The notes under the pieces: generated by a model
Told to the model about the DNA's origin: nothing
What the model saw: the letters and a program-made list of their open reading frames with translations, nothing else
The model's database searches: none
Made by a program: the position numbers and the translations under genes
Assembly: GCF_001280085.1 (NCBI RefSeq)
Contig: NZ_LGED01000229.1
Coordinates: forward strand, 1 to 64,000
Length of the DNA: 64,000 bases
Source of the DNA: Saccharothrix sp. NRRL B-16348
GTDB taxonomy: Bacteria; Actinomycetota; Actinomycetes; Mycobacteriales; Pseudonocardiaceae
Direction of reading: 5' to 3'
Part shown: positions 8,905 through 18,284 of the stretch, piece after piece
Layout of the letters: every line of letters begins with the position of its first letter
Numbering within the stretch: position 1 is the stretch's first letter

Positions 8905-8934
8905 GGCCCCGACGCCGGTGAGCGTCGGGGCCTG
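8905..8934. terminator. Terminator hairpin between mycP and the esx pair
   Basis: A perfect 12-base stem (AGGCCCCGACGC at 8905-8916 with its complement at 8923-8934) and a 6-base loop lies between convergent genes, 12 bases before the stop of the minus-strand WXG100 gene. It probably serves both directions. Confidence 0.8.
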
Positions 8935-8946
8935 CTCGCGTGCCGC

Positions 8947-9243
8947 TCAGATCCCCGTGCTGCCGACCCGTGCCACGGCCGAGCCGAGCGCCTGCTGGAG
9001 TTCGGCGTTGGCCTTGTCCACCCCGCCCCGCAGCGCCTGCAGCATGGCCTGCTGCGCGGTCGACACCTGGTGCCACGCGGCGCTGATCTCGCCGAACTGG
9101 CCACCGGCCTGGTCGAGCCAGTCCGCGGACGTGGCGCCCGCGGTGGTGCGCCAGGTGTCCATCTCCTGCTCGACCTTCGCGACCGTCGAGGCGATCTGCG
9201 CGGCCAGCCCTTCGAGCTGGGCGAAGTTGCCCTTGATGAGCAT
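8947..9243 (-). CDS. WXG100-family ESX protein with a variant W-x-D motif
   Basis: Small helical protein of 98 residues, the standard WXG100 length, expected to be exported by the type VII system as a dimer. Two amphipathic helices flank a central turn, but the turn reads DWLDQAGGQF, so the usual W-x-G is W-L-D followed by Q-A-G. The start ATG at 9243 has a GGGAGG ribosome-binding site. It lies 46 bases downstream of a second WXG100 gene on the same strand, and the two form an EsxA/EsxB-like pair. No clear C-terminal YxxxD/E export signal is seen in this partner. Confidence 0.88.
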   Translation of the reverse strand: MLIKGNFAQLEGLAAQIASTVAKVEQEMDTWRTTAGATSADWLDQAGGQFGEISAAWHQVSTAQQAMLQALRGGVDKANAELQQALGSAVARVGSTGI

Positions 9244-9289
9244 GTCGTTCCTCCCTTGTCCGGTGTCTCCCCTTGGCCCGGCTCGGCGG

Positions 9290-9619
9290 TCAGCCGAGCG
9301 CGCCGCCGAACGGGCTCGCGCCCTGCACGGCGTTCAGCCCGGACGCCGAGGCCTGGTCGGCGTTGAGGTAGGTGTTCGAGGAGAACCTGGTGTTCTCGCC
9401 GAGGCTGTTGAGCGCGGTGGTGAGCCGGGCGATGCCCGCCTCCCACTGGGCGTGCGCGGAGTCGAACGCGGGCCGCGCGGTGCCCTCCCACGCGCCCTTG
9501 AGCGCGTCCACGGTGGGACGCAGCGACGCCTTGTGCCCTTCGATGTCACCGGACACGGTCGACGCCATCGCGGCGGCGCGCTCCAGTGTCTCGGTAACGC
9601 CGTGAAGTTGGTCCTGCAC
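9290..9619 (-). CDS. WXG100-family ESX protein
   Basis: Helical protein of 109 residues with the canonical central motif GAWEGTARPAF (W-E-G) between two helices, so a type VII secretion substrate and probable partner of the following WXG100 protein. The GTG start at 9619 has a good AAAGGAG site. The C-terminal tail past about residue 80 is flexible (Asn/Ser/Gly-rich) and may carry the export determinant. It is divergent from eccC across a 157-base spacer that should contain both promoters. Confidence 0.92.
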   Translation of the reverse strand: MQDQLHGVTETLERAAAMASTVSGDIEGHKASLRPTVDALKGAWEGTARPAFDSAHAQWEAGIARLTTALNSLGENTRFSSNTYLNADQASASGLNAVQGASPFGGALG

Positions 9620-9776
9620 TCCGGTTCTCCTTTCGCTGGTTTGCCGGTCGGCGCTGCCCAGCGAACCGCGCGGACCGCGCGACCGGCGGCACGCGGCACG
9701 TTCCTGCCACCACCGCCCGCCGACCGCCCGCGCGGCACCACGATCGGTCCCGACACCGAGGAAGGGGTGAGCCGGC

Positions 9777-12700
9777 GTGGCGACCGTGGTGGTGACGAGG
9801 CCTCAACGCAGGCCCGCGCCGGAGATGCCGTCCGGCGAGCTGGTGCTGGAGGCGCCGCCCGAGCTGCCCCAGCCCGCCGCCCGCGCGTGGACGCAACTGG
9901 TCGTGGTGCTGCCGATGGTGGCGATCATGGCGGCGATGCTGCTGGTGTTCGGCGGCGGCACGACCGGCGCGCTGCGGTTCGTCGTGTTCGGCCTCTTCGG
10001 TGTGGCGATGCTGGCGATGGTGCTGGTGTCGTTGCTGAACAACAGCGGTCCGAGCAAGCGGGAGATGGCGCAGGCCAGGCGGTCCTACCTGCGGCAGTTG
10101 GCGCAGCACCGGGTGCGCGTCACGCGGTCGATCCGCCGCCAGCGCGACGCGTTGGCCCACCTGCACCCCGAGCCGGACGCGCTGCTGTCGCTCGCCGCGG
10201 GCGACCGGCGGTGGGAGAGGCGCCGGTCCGACGCGGACTTCGCCGTCGTGCGCGTCGGACTCGGCCCGCAGAGCCCGGCCCTCGACCTCGTGCCGCCGGA
10301 CACCGTGCCGCTGGAGCGGCTGGAACCGTTGTCCGCCTCGGCTTTGCGGCGGTTCCTGACCACCTACGCGACGGTGGCCGACCTGCCGCTGGCGCTGGCG
10401 TTGGCCGGGTTCGGCGTGATCCACGTCGGCGGCGACCGGGAACGCGCGGTGGCGCTGGCACGGGCGGTGCTGGCGCAGTTGGCGGTGTTGCAGGCGCCGG
10501 ACGACGTGCGGGTGGCGGTGTGCGCGAACGACGTGCGGCGGCCGGTGTGGGAGTGGGTCAAGTGGCTGCCGCACGCCCTGCACCCCGACCGCACCGACGC
10601 GGTCGGACCGGTGCGGCTCGTCACGTCCGGCGTGGTCGCGCTGGAGGCGTTGCTGGACGACCTGCTCGCCGACCGGCCCCGGTTCGACCCCGACGCACCG
10701 CGGGCCACGGCCGGGCCGCACCTGGTGGTGGTGCTGGACGGCGGCGCGGTCGCGGGCTCGGACCACCTGATGACCGGCGGCGGTGTCGAGGGCGTGACCG
10801 TGCTGGACCTGTCGTCGCCGTTGCCGCGCGTGCCGGAGCGGGCCGCGTTGGTGTTGGAGGTCGCCGCGGACGGTGTGCTGAGCGCCCGGACGGTGGAGGG
10901 CGTCGTCGAGCTGGGCCGTGCCGACGTGCTCGACCTGCCCACCGCCGAGGCGCTGGCCCGGGAGCTGGCCCCGTTGCGGCTGACCGCGGGCAGCGCGGGC
11001 GAGCAGCCGCTGTCCGGCGACACCGGCCTGGAGGACCTGCTGGACCTCGGCGAGGTGTACTCCTACGAGCCGGGGGAGAACTGGCAGCCGCGGCCCAACC
11101 GGGACCGGCTGCGCATCCTGTTCGGCATCCGCGAGGACGGCACGCCGGTCGAGCTGGACCTCAAGGAGTCCGCGCAGGACGGCATGGGGCCGCACGGCCT
11201 GCTCATCGGCGCGACCGGGTCGGGCAAGAGCGAGCTGCTGCGCACCCTGGTGCTGGGGCTGGCGCTGACCCACCCGCCCGAGTCGCTGAACTTCGCGTTG
11301 ATCGACTTCAAGGGCGGCGCGACGTTCGCGACCCTGGACCGGTTGCCGCACACCAGCGCGGTGATCACCAACCTGGTCGACGAGCTGCCGCTGGTCGACC
11401 GGATGGCCGACGCGGTGAACGGCGAGCTGGTGCGCCGCCAGGAACTGCTGCGCGCGGCGGGCAACTTCGCCTCGCTGCGCGACTACGACCGGGCACGTGC
11501 GGCGGGCGCACCGCTGCCCGAGGTGCCGACGCTGCTGGTGGTGTGCGACGAGTTCAGCGAGCTGCTGTCGGCCAAGCCCGACTTCGTGGACATCTTCGTG
11601 CAGATCGGGCGGTTGGGCCGGTCGCTGGGCGTGCACCTGCTGCTGGCCAGCCAACGGCTGGAGGAAGGCCGGTTGCGCGGGCTGGACACGCACCTGTCGT
11701 ACCGGATCGGGTTGCGCACGTTCTCGGAGCTGGAGAGCCGGACCGTGCTGGGTGTCACGGACGCGTTCAGCCTGCCCCGCGCGCCCGGCCACGGTTTCCT
11801 GAAGTTCGGCACGGAGCCGATGGTGCGCTTCCGGTCGGCGTACGTGTCCGGCGTGCACCGCAGGCCCGGGTCGGGTGGCGCGCCGGGTTCGGTGGAGGTG
11901 CCGGGGATGGCGCCGTTCACCACCGACTACGTGGCGCCGCCCGCCGTGCCCGTGGTGGACCCGGTCGACGAGGACGCGGTGGGCGAGAGCCTGCTGGACA
12001 TCCTGGTCGACCGGTTGGCCGGCCGCGGCACGCCCGCGCACCAGGTGTGGCTGCCACCGCTGGACCGCTCGTCCACTTTGGACGAGCTGCTGGGCGCGCT
12101 CGACGCGGACGCCGTGCGCGGGCTGTGCCCGGTCGACGCGCGGCGCAACGGTGGGCTGCGCGCGGTGATCGGCCTGGTGGACCGGCCGTTCGAGCAGCGG
12201 CGCGACCTGCTGGAGCTCGACCTGTCCGGCGCGGCCGGGCACGTGCTGGTGGTCGGCGGTCCGCGCAGCGGGCGCAGCACGGCGTTGCGGACCGTGGTGG
12301 CGAGCCTGGCGCTGACGCACACGCCGGCGGAGGTGCAGTTCTACTGCCTGGACTTCGGCGGCGGGCTGCTGGGCGCGTTGCGCGGGCTGCCGCACGTCGG
12401 CGGGGTGGCCGGCCGGCAGCAGGCGGGCGCCGTGCGGCGGACCGTGGCCGAGGTGGCGGCGGTGCTGGAGCGGCGGGAGCGGCTGTTCGCCGAGCACGAG
12501 GTCGACGGCATCGCCGGGTTCCGGGCGCTGCGCCGCGAGGGCCGGTTCGCCGACGAGCCGCACGGCGACGTGTTCCTGGTGATCGACGGCTGGCAGACGC
12601 TGCGCAAGGAGTTCGAGGACCTGGAGGACGTGGTCTCCGACATCGCGACGCGCGGCTTGTCGTTCGGGGTGCACGTGGTGGGCACGTGCGCGCGGCCGTT

Positions 12701-13724
12701 CGACCTGCGGCCGGGGATCCGGGATCTCTTCGGCAGCCGGTTGGAGCTGCGGCTGGGCGACCCGCTGGACAGCGTGGTCGACCGGCGGAGCGCGGCGGCG
12801 GTCCCGGAGGGCTCGCCCGGCCGCGGCATCACGCCGGACAAGCACCACCTGCTGGTGGCGTTGCCGCGGCTCGACGGGCAGTCCGATGTGGACAGCGCGA
12901 CGCCCGCGCTCGGCGAGCTGGTGGACGCGGTGGCCCGGGCCTGGACGGGCGCGCCCGCGCCGAGGGTGCGGCTGCTGCCGAGCCGGGTCGCGGCGGCCGA
13001 CCTGCCCGCGGTCGACTCGGACCTGCGGTTCGCGATCGGGGTCGCCGAGCACGACCTGGGGCCGGTGCACCTCGACTTCGCGGCCGACGCGCACTTCCTG
13101 GTGCTGGGCGACGCGGAGTCCGGCAAGACGTCGTTCCTGCGGCTGCTGGCCAGGCGGATCGTGGCCAACCGCACGCCCGCGCAGGCCAGGCTGCTGGTGG
13201 TCGACCACCGGCGCGGCCTGGTCGGCGACGTCCCGGACTCGCACCTGCTCGGCTACGGCGGGGACACCTCCACCACCGCGCACCTGATGTCGGAGGCGGC
13301 GCGGGCGATGGCGGCGCGGCTGCCGGGCCCCGACGTGACGGCGGAGCGGTTGCGCGCGCGGAACTGGTGGACCGGACCCGAGCTGTTCGTCCTGGTAGAC
13401 GACTACGACCTGGTCGCGACCGGCATGGACAACCCGTTGCTCGCGTTGCTGCCGTACCTGCCGCAAGGGCGTGACATCGGGCTGCACGTCGTGCTGACGC
13501 GGCGGACCGGTGGCGCGGGGCGCGCGCTGTTCGAGACGTTCGTCGCCAGGCTGCGCGACGTGGGCTCGCCGGGCCTGATGTTGTCCGGCGACCGCAACGA
13601 GGGGCCGCTGCTCGGCGGCCTCAAGCCCGAGCCGCTGCCACCGGGGCGCGGCCGGCTGGTCGACCGGCGGCGCGCGCCGTCGCTGGTGCAAGTGGCAGAT
13701 CCGGACCGAGGGAGCGATCAGTGA
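9777..13724 (+). CDS. eccC: Type VII secretion ATPase EccC (EccCa-EccCb fusion)
   Basis: Membrane-anchored motor ATPase of 1315 residues that binds ESX substrates and drives export. Two membrane helices lie near the N-terminus (about 41-60 and 62-83). Three FtsK/SpoIIIE domains follow. Domain 1 has an intact Walker A (GATGSGKS, 478-485). Domain 2 has GPRSGRS at about 828-834, with Arg in place of the Walker Lys. Domain 3 has GDAESGKT (1111-1118). Degenerate second and third sites are common in EccC and are thought to be substrate-binding or regulatory. All three domains are on one chain, as in many actinomycetes but unlike the split mycobacterial EccCa1/EccCb1. The start is GTG after GAAGGGG. 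It overlaps the next gene by 4 bases (GTGA). Confidence 0.96.
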   Translation: MATVVVTRPQRRPAPEMPSGELVLEAPPELPQPAARAWTQLVVVLPMVAIMAAMLLVFGGGTTGALRFVVFGLFGVAMLAMVLVSLLNNSGPSKREMAQARRSYLRQLAQHRVRVTRSIRRQRDALAHLHPEPDALLSLAAGDRRWERRRSDADFAVVRVGLGPQSPALDLVPPDTVPLERLEPLSASALRRFLTTYATVADLPLALALAGFGVIHVGGDRERAVALARAVLAQLAVLQAPDDVRVAVCANDVRRPVWEWVKWLPHALHPDRTDAVGPVRLVTSGVVALEALLDDLLADRPRFDPDAPRATAGPHLVVVLDGGAVAGSDHLMTGGGVEGVTVLDLSSPLPRVPERAALVLEVAADGVLSARTVEGVVELGRADVLDLPTAEALARELAPLRLTAGSAGEQPLSGDTGLEDLLDLGEVYSYEPGENWQPRPNRDRLRILFGIREDGTPVELDLKESAQDGMGPHGLLIGATGSGKSELLRTLVLGLALTHPPESLNFALIDFKGGATFATLDRLPHTSAVITNLVDELPLVDRMADAVNGELVRRQELLRAAGNFASLRDYDRARAAGAPLPEVPTLLVVCDEFSELLSAKPDFVDIFVQIGRLGRSLGVHLLLASQRLEEGRLRGLDTHLSYRIGLRTFSELESRTVLGVTDAFSLPRAPGHGFLKFGTEPMVRFRSAYVSGVHRRPGSGGAPGSVEVPGMAPFTTDYVAPPAVPVVDPVDEDAVGESLLDILVDRLAGRGTPAHQVWLPPLDRSSTLDELLGALDADAVRGLCPVDARRNGGLRAVIGLVDRPFEQRRDLLELDLSGAAGHVLVVGGPRSGRSTALRTVVASLALTHTPAEVQFYCLDFGGGLLGALRGLPHVGGVAGRQQAGAVRRTVAEVAAVLERRERLFAEHEVDGIAGFRALRREGRFADEPHGDVFLVIDGWQTLRKEFEDLEDVVSDIATRGLSFGVHVVGTCARPFDLRPGIRDLFGSRLELRLGDPLDSVVDRRSAAAVPEGSPGRGITPDKHHLLVALPRLDGQSDVDSATPALGELVDAVARAWTGAPAPRVRLLPSRVAAADLPAVDSDLRFAIGVAEHDLGPVHLDFAADAHFLVLGDAESGKTSFLRLLARRIVANRTPAQARLLVVDHRRGLVGDVPDSHLLGYGGDTSTTAHLMSEAARAMAARLPGPDVTAERLRARNWWTGPELFVLVDDYDLVATGMDNPLLALLPYLPQGRDIGLHVVLTRRTGGAGRALFETFVARLRDVGSPGLMLSGDRNEGPLLGGLKPEPLPPGRGRLVDRRRAPSLVQVADPDRGSDQ

Positions 13725-14098
13725 TCAAGGGGATGACCGAGTACATGGCCGCGTTCCGGCCACGGCCGTTGGACCTGGGGAGAGTGGCGCCGCACGCCGC
13801 GCCGGGCGGGTGCGGCGGCGGTGTGCTGGAGTGCCCGCCGTTCCAGGCGGCCGACGAGGCGTCGACCACCGCGCTGACCACGTACCTGACGGCCGTCGAC
13901 CAGGAGTTGGCGCGGTGCCAGGAGATCGCGGTGGCCTGCGCCGACGACTACCTGCGTGCGGACGGCGCCGGGGCGCAGTCCCTGGTCCGGGCGGGCGAGA
14001 CCGCGCCGCTCGGGCCCGCGCCCGTGTTCGCCGAGGCGGCCCGCCTGTCCCGCAACGCCCGTCGTGGGCCCGGCGGCGAGTTGGCGGGGATGTCATGA
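13721..14098 (+). CDS. Small ESX-locus protein, possibly EspC-like secretion target
   Basis: Protein of 125 residues encoded between eccC and a larger ESX substrate, with 4-base overlaps on both sides (GTGA, ATGA), so translationally coupled. The middle part (ADEASTTALTTYLTAVDQE and following) is helical and ends in CADDYLRADG. That resembles the helical domain of EspC-like type VII secretion targets, though I cannot confirm the family. Three cysteines are present, two near the N-terminus (GGCGGG, LECPPF). A shorter start at ATG 13733 is possible. The tight coupling suggests a chaperone or co-secreted partner of the next protein. Confidence 0.7.
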   Translation: MIKGMTEYMAAFRPRPLDLGRVAPHAAPGGCGGGVLECPPFQAADEASTTALTTYLTAVDQELARCQEIAVACADDYLRADGAGAQSLVRAGETAPLGPAPVFAEAARLSRNARRGPGGELAGMS

Positions 14099-15372
14099 GC
14101 TACGCGGGGATGACGCTGCAGCAGATGGCCGACATGGTGCGCAAGGAGGTCAGCCACGTCCCGCGGCTGCGGCAGGCGAGCCGGATGTGGCAGGAGGCGC
14201 GGGACGAGCTCGAGTTGTCCCGTGAGTCGCTGCGCCGTGAGATCGACGTGTTGGCTCCGCAGTGGACGGACCAGGCCGGTGACCTGTTCGCGGCGCGGGC
14301 GTCCAAGGCGGAGCGCGGGATGGCCGAGTGGGTCGCGCGGATCGACTCGGCGCAGCCGTGGAAGGCGCTGGACGACCTCGCCAAGGACATCCCGGAGGCG
14401 ATGGAGTACATCGAGCTGTGCCTGGCGACGCAGAAGCAGCTGATGGCCGCCGCCAACTCGGGTGGCGCCGGGTCCGTCGAGGGGCAGTTCGCGGAGTTGC
14501 AGCGGCGGGCGGCGGCGCGGATGCAGGTGCTGGCCGGGTTCTTCACGGCGGCGACGAGCGCCGTCGAGGCGGCCGGGCAGGGCGCGGGCGTCACGTCGGC
14601 AGGTGGTGGCGGCGGTTCTGAGGCGGCGGGCGGTGGGCCCGGTGGCGGTCCGGCGGGCGGTCCGGCCGGTGGACCCGCGGGCGGTCCGGCCGGTGGCCCT
14701 GCCGGTGCTGCGGCAGGTGGTGCGGCGGGTGGGGCCGCCGGTGGTCCTGCGGCCGGTGGTCCCACCGGTGGTCCGGCCCTGGCCGGTGGCGCGGCGGCTC
14801 CGCCGAAGCTGCCGACCCTGCCGCCGCCCGTCGACCTGCCGCCGGCCCGTCCGGCCACGGCGTTGCCGCAGCTGCCCGTCGCGCCGGCCGTCGGCACGCC
14901 GGGTGTGACGACGGCGTTGTCGGCACGTGGTGTCGGCGGGCGGGGCATCGGAGGGGCGGGATTGACCGGCCAGTCCGGCGTGCCGATGATCCCCCGGGCC
15001 GCGAAGCCGGGCACGCTCTCGGCCGCCGCCCTGACTCCGCCGCCGCCACCCGTGCTGCCTGCCGTGGGCGCGGGGTCGACGTCGTCGCCCGCGACGCGTG
15101 GTGGTGGCGTGCCGCCGATGGTGCCGCCGATGTCGGGCGCGGCGCAGTCCGGTTCCGGCAAGCCGAAGCCGGGGGAGGCCCAACGTCCGGCTGTGGGCAA
15201 GGGGCGTCAGCGCGTCGGCACGCCTGGAGTTCCCGATGCGTTGCGGGGGAGGGCGAACCCGGGCGGCGTGCTGCCCACGCGCACCGACCGGCGGCGGACC
15301 GCCGAGGCGGAGGCGTTGGACGAGGAACTGTGGCAGACGGAGGAACCGAGGTCACCCCTGACCGGCCGCTGA
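14095..15372 (+). CDS. Large ESX substrate: WXG-like N-domain with Gly/Pro/Ala-rich tail
   Basis: Protein of 425 residues. Residues 1 to about 165 are helical and WXG100/PPE-like, containing QWTDQAGDLF, so W-T-D-Q-A-G in place of W-x-G. Residues about 180-230 are a low-complexity Ala-Gly-Gly-Pro repeat. The remainder to the C-terminus is proline- and glycine-rich, ending in a charged segment (about 395-425, RTDRRRTAEAEALDEELW). No signal peptide or membrane helix is seen, as expected for a type VII substrate. The ATG overlaps the upstream stop (ATGA). It is followed by a strong terminator, marking the end of the eccC operon. The exact family is not recognised; a surface-exposed or cell-wall role is inference. 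Confidence 0.8.
   Translation: MSYAGMTLQQMADMVRKEVSHVPRLRQASRMWQEARDELELSRESLRREIDVLAPQWTDQAGDLFAARASKAERGMAEWVARIDSAQPWKALDDLAKDIPEAMEYIELCLATQKQLMAAANSGGAGSVEGQFAELQRRAAARMQVLAGFFTAATSAVEAAGQGAGVTSAGGGGGSEAAGGGPGGGPAGGPAGGPAGGPAGGPAGAAAGGAAGGAAGGPAAGGPTGGPALAGGAAAPPKLPTLPPPVDLPPARPATALPQLPVAPAVGTPGVTTALSARGVGGRGIGGAGLTGQSGVPMIPRAAKPGTLSAAALTPPPPPVLPAVGAGSTSSPATRGGGVPPMVPPMSGAAQSGSGKPKPGEAQRPAVGKGRQRVGTPGVPDALRGRANPGGVLPTRTDRRRTAEAEALDEELWQTEEPRSPLTGR
14632..14772 (+). repeat. Ala-Gly-Gly-Pro coding repeat
   Basis: Low-complexity stretch of repeated GGTCCGGCCGGTGG-like 12-base units encoding Ala-Gly-Gly-Pro and Ala-Ala-Gly-Gly motifs in the large ESX substrate gene. It is a flexible linker and a likely site of slippage or assembly error. 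Confidence 0.75.
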
Positions 15373-15381
15373 ACTGCGACG

Positions 15382-15422
15382 CACCGCACCGCCCGTCGGC
15401 ACGAGCGACGGGCGGTGCGGTG
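15382..15422. terminator. Strong terminator hairpin after the eccC operon
   Basis: A perfect 17-base stem (CACCGCACCGCCCGTCG at 15382-15398 with its complement at 15406-15422), a 7-base loop and a short T-containing tail (TCTTGT) lies 10 bases past the stop. It sits between the convergent eccC operon and eccB. Confidence 0.9.
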
Positions 15423-15491
15423 TCTTGTCGTTCGGTGGACGTACGAATCGCCGGTGGCCCGCCGCTTCGACTTGCGGCAGGCCACCGGTGT

Positions 15492-16901
15492 TCAGGTTCG
15501 GCGGAGGGCGGTGGCCGGGTCGAGAGGGGAGCCGTGCGGCACGCGGGAGACCAGGCTCACCGGCAGCCGGACCGGCGTGATGTCCTTGTACCCCAGCACT
15601 TCCAGCAGCTCACGGCTGGCCAACGCGTGCGCCCGACCTTGGTCGGTCACCAGCGCCACCGTGCCGATCGGAGCGTCGGGGCCCGGCATCACCTCGACCA
15701 CCGCCGCACGGCCCGGCGGCACCACGACGCGGTCGGCGAGCGGCGTTCCCGTCTCGGTGCGCCGGGCGGTGGCGGTCATCAGGGGGTCCGGCGCCGGCAG
15801 GTCCGGGTCCACCACCAGGGTGGGCGGCGAGCCCGCGCCGTCGAACGCCGCGCACAGCGCCGAACCGTCCACCGCGGCGAACTCCGGGCGCGAGGTGGGC
15901 GGCTTGCCCGGTCCGGTCGCCACCGGCGGCCCCTGCCGCGCCTGGCCCGCCACCACCAGACCCAGCGGGAGGCCGACCGGCTGGCCGCCGTCGTAGGCCT
16001 GCGCGGTCGGCGGGAAGGCGCGTTGGACGTCGTACTGCAACTCCGAGATCGGCCGCAGCACCTCCGCCTCGGCCAGGTAGTGCTGCACCTCGCCACCGGA
16101 CGTCTCGACAACCAGCAGCTGGCCGATCCGCGCGCCCGGCGCCGCCGTGGACGTCGCCCCGGTGTCCGGCAGCGCGATCGGCGCGATCGGGTCACCCGCC
16201 GGCAGCACGTCGACCAACGCCGAACCGACCCGCGCCCGCGGCTCCGACCGCAGCGCCAGACCCACCGCCACCGCGTCCGCCTCCCGGATCCGGTGCCGGA
16301 AACCACGCCACAGCAGGTACTGGTCACCGGTGTCCGGCACCTCCACCAGCAGCGCTTCCGACGCCAACGACCGCCCGCCCGGCACGTCACCGCCGACGAC
16401 GAGCACCGAGTCGTTGACCGTCGCGCCGGTGACGTCCGGCCGCGGCTGGGAGCACATCGTCCAGCCGCCCCCGAGCAGCCGCGCCGGGTCGGGCAGGGAG
16501 TCGGGCGCGTCCTCGATCCCGATCCGCGGACCGCGCGGCACACCGGTCAACGACGCGCGCGACACCGTGCGCGTCTCCGCGTGCTTGCCCAGCACCAGCA
16601 ACGCCGACACGTAGTTCGCCACCGGGTGCAGCCGACCGTCCAGGTACACGTGCCGCGCGCCGGTCTCCTCCTCCACCACCACGAACTCGCCGCGCCACGC
16701 CGTGCTGCCGCCCGGCGACACCATCCCGTACACCCCGAACCCCGCCAGCACGACGACCGCGATCGCGATGCTCGCGAACGCCGCCACCACCGACCGGCGG
16801 AACGGCGGCTGCTCGGGATCGCTCTCGCCGGTGACCAGCGCCGACACCACCCGTTGCAGCAGGAACTGCTGCGCCTGCACCTGATCCCGGTTCGACGCCA
16901 C
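15492..16901 (-). CDS. eccB: Type VII secretion core protein EccB
   Basis: Membrane protein of 469 residues, part of the ESX core channel. A short cytoplasmic N-terminus (MASNRDQVQAQQFLLQRVVS, the family signature) is followed by one membrane helix at about 38-60. A large outer R-domain of beta-propeller-like repeats follows. Two well-separated cysteines (in WTMCSQPRP and SALCAAFDG) match the conserved EccB disulfide. The GTG start is only 3 bases after the eccD stop, so the two are coexpressed in the order eccD-eccB. Confidence 0.95.
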   Translation of the reverse strand: MASNRDQVQAQQFLLQRVVSALVTGESDPEQPPFRRSVVAAFASIAIAVVVLAGFGVYGMVSPGGSTAWRGEFVVVEEETGARHVYLDGRLHPVANYVSALLVLGKHAETRTVSRASLTGVPRGPRIGIEDAPDSLPDPARLLGGGWTMCSQPRPDVTGATVNDSVLVVGGDVPGGRSLASEALLVEVPDTGDQYLLWRGFRHRIREADAVAVGLALRSEPRARVGSALVDVLPAGDPIAPIALPDTGATSTAAPGARIGQLLVVETSGGEVQHYLAEAEVLRPISELQYDVQRAFPPTAQAYDGGQPVGLPLGLVVAGQARQGPPVATGPGKPPTSRPEFAAVDGSALCAAFDGAGSPPTLVVDPDLPAPDPLMTATARRTETGTPLADRVVVPPGRAAVVEVMPGPDAPIGTVALVTDQGRAHALASRELLEVLGYKDITPVRLPVSLVSRVPHGSPLDPATALRRT

Positions 16902-16904
16902 GGC

Positions 16905-18185
16905 TCAGCCCCCCAACCCGCGCAGGTGCCCGTACAGGCCGAGCACCGCGCACACCACCGGCACCACCGCGATCACCACGACGACCTCCAGCAGCTCCGC
17001 GTACCGCGACAGCCGCGCGTTCCGCTTCACCCTGGCCAGCCCCACCACGACCACCAGCGCCCCGATCCCGATCACCGCGGGCCCCGTCGGCAGGACCGCC
17101 AGCACCGCGATGCCGGCGCCGAGCAGCGGACCGCGTTGCCGCACCGCCGGGTACAGGCGGGCGCGCAGCAGCAGCCCCACCCCGAGCACGCCCAGCAGCA
17201 CCGTCGCCCACACGTCGCCGCGCATCAGCAGGACCGCGCACGCCGCCACCACGACCGCGCAGCCCGCGAGCATCCCGGTCAGCAGGCCGTCGGCCCGCAC
17301 CACTGCCTCGCGCACCGCCGCACGTGCCGGTCGCGGCGGGTCGGCGAGCAGGTCGGCGGGCGTGCGCGGCAACGTCGGCAACGGCACCCGGCCGAGCCGG
17401 ATCGCCAACGGCGCGCACAGCGGCGAGAACACCAGCGCCGCACCCGCGACCACCGCGGCCGCTTCGACGCCGGTCAGCACGTCCGCCGCCAACCACGCGC
17501 CGCCCGCGCCGAGCAGCGCCGCCGTGATCGCGCCGGTGAACCACACCGCCTTCTCCGCCACCCCGATCACCGCGAGCACCGACACCACCAGCACCGCCGC
17601 GCACGCCGACAGCACGTGCGGCGCGCCGACGCCCGGTCCCGCGCCGACGAACAGCACACCGCCGAGCCCCGCGTACGGCAACGCCGACGCCGCCACGACC
17701 GCGCCCGCCCCCGCGTCACCGAACGCACGCGCGCACGCCACACCCGCCGCCACCAGCACCGCGGCCAGACCCCACGGCCACCACGGCGACCCCAACGCCG
17801 CCAACGGCACGACGCCGAGCAGCACCAGCAGCGCGCCCGCGAGCAGACCGGCCCGCCGGGTGTGCCGAGGGCCCCACGTCCGGCCGAGACCGGACGCGAT
17901 CACGTCGACCAGGTCGTCGTACTCCAGCTCCGGCCACTCCGTGCGGCGGTGCGCCAGGTGCAGTACCTCGCCGTCGCGCACGCGGTGCGCGGCGAACGTG
18001 CGACCGAGTTCCAATGGTGCGCCATCGGGTTTGCGCAGCAGCCAGCCGTCGTCGGCCGGAGGCTCGCCCGCGTGCTTCAGCAGCCCCGGCAGCACTTCGG
18101 CGACCGACGAGTGCTCGGGCAGCGCCAGGTCGATGCGCCGATGCGGTGCGGCGATCGTCACCCGCACCAGCCCTGTGGTGTTCAT
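16905..18185 (-). CDS. eccD: Type VII secretion membrane channel protein EccD
   Basis: Polytopic membrane protein of 426 residues. The N-terminal 90 or so residues form the ubiquitin-like YukD domain (VRVTIAAPHRRIDLALPEH, then LLKHAG, ending GEVLHLAHR). Eleven or so membrane helices follow from about 120 to the end, typical of EccD, which dimerises to form the membrane vestibule of the ESX complex. ATG at 18185 is preferred over the in-frame GTG at 18194; neither has a clear ribosome-binding site. It is divergent from the pseudokinase gene across about 100 bases and immediately precedes eccB. Confidence 0.94.
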   Translation of the reverse strand: MNTTGLVRVTIAAPHRRIDLALPEHSSVAEVLPGLLKHAGEPPADDGWLLRKPDGAPLELGRTFAAHRVRDGEVLHLAHRRTEWPELEYDDLVDVIASGLGRTWGPRHTRRAGLLAGALLVLLGVVPLAALGSPWWPWGLAAVLVAAGVACARAFGDAGAGAVVAASALPYAGLGGVLFVGAGPGVGAPHVLSACAAVLVVSVLAVIGVAEKAVWFTGAITAALLGAGGAWLAADVLTGVEAAAVVAGAALVFSPLCAPLAIRLGRVPLPTLPRTPADLLADPPRPARAAVREAVVRADGLLTGMLAGCAVVVAACAVLLMRGDVWATVLLGVLGVGLLLRARLYPAVRQRGPLLGAGIAVLAVLPTGPAVIGIGALVVVVGLARVKRNARLSRYAELLEVVVVIAVVPVVCAVLGLYGHLRGLGG

Positions 18186-18284
18186 GCGCGTCACGATGGA
18201 CCGCCGGCGTCGCCAGTGGTGGTCGTGCGGCAGCTACCGGACACGGCGCGGGGCGGCTGGACGCGCTGCGGCACCGTGGGGACA

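Noticed and set aside
9546..13691. Very long minus-strand frame opposite eccC
   Set aside because: Composition Arg/Gln/His-rich and no domain; opposite a clear EccC gene.
13721..13724. Frameshift between eccC and the next gene
   Set aside because: The GTGA overlap is a normal coupling arrangement, and both proteins are complete.
15330..18284. Plus-strand frame continuous with the pseudokinase gene, upstream part
   Set aside because: It lies opposite eccB and eccD and is His/Arg-rich; only the portion from 18285 has protein-like features.
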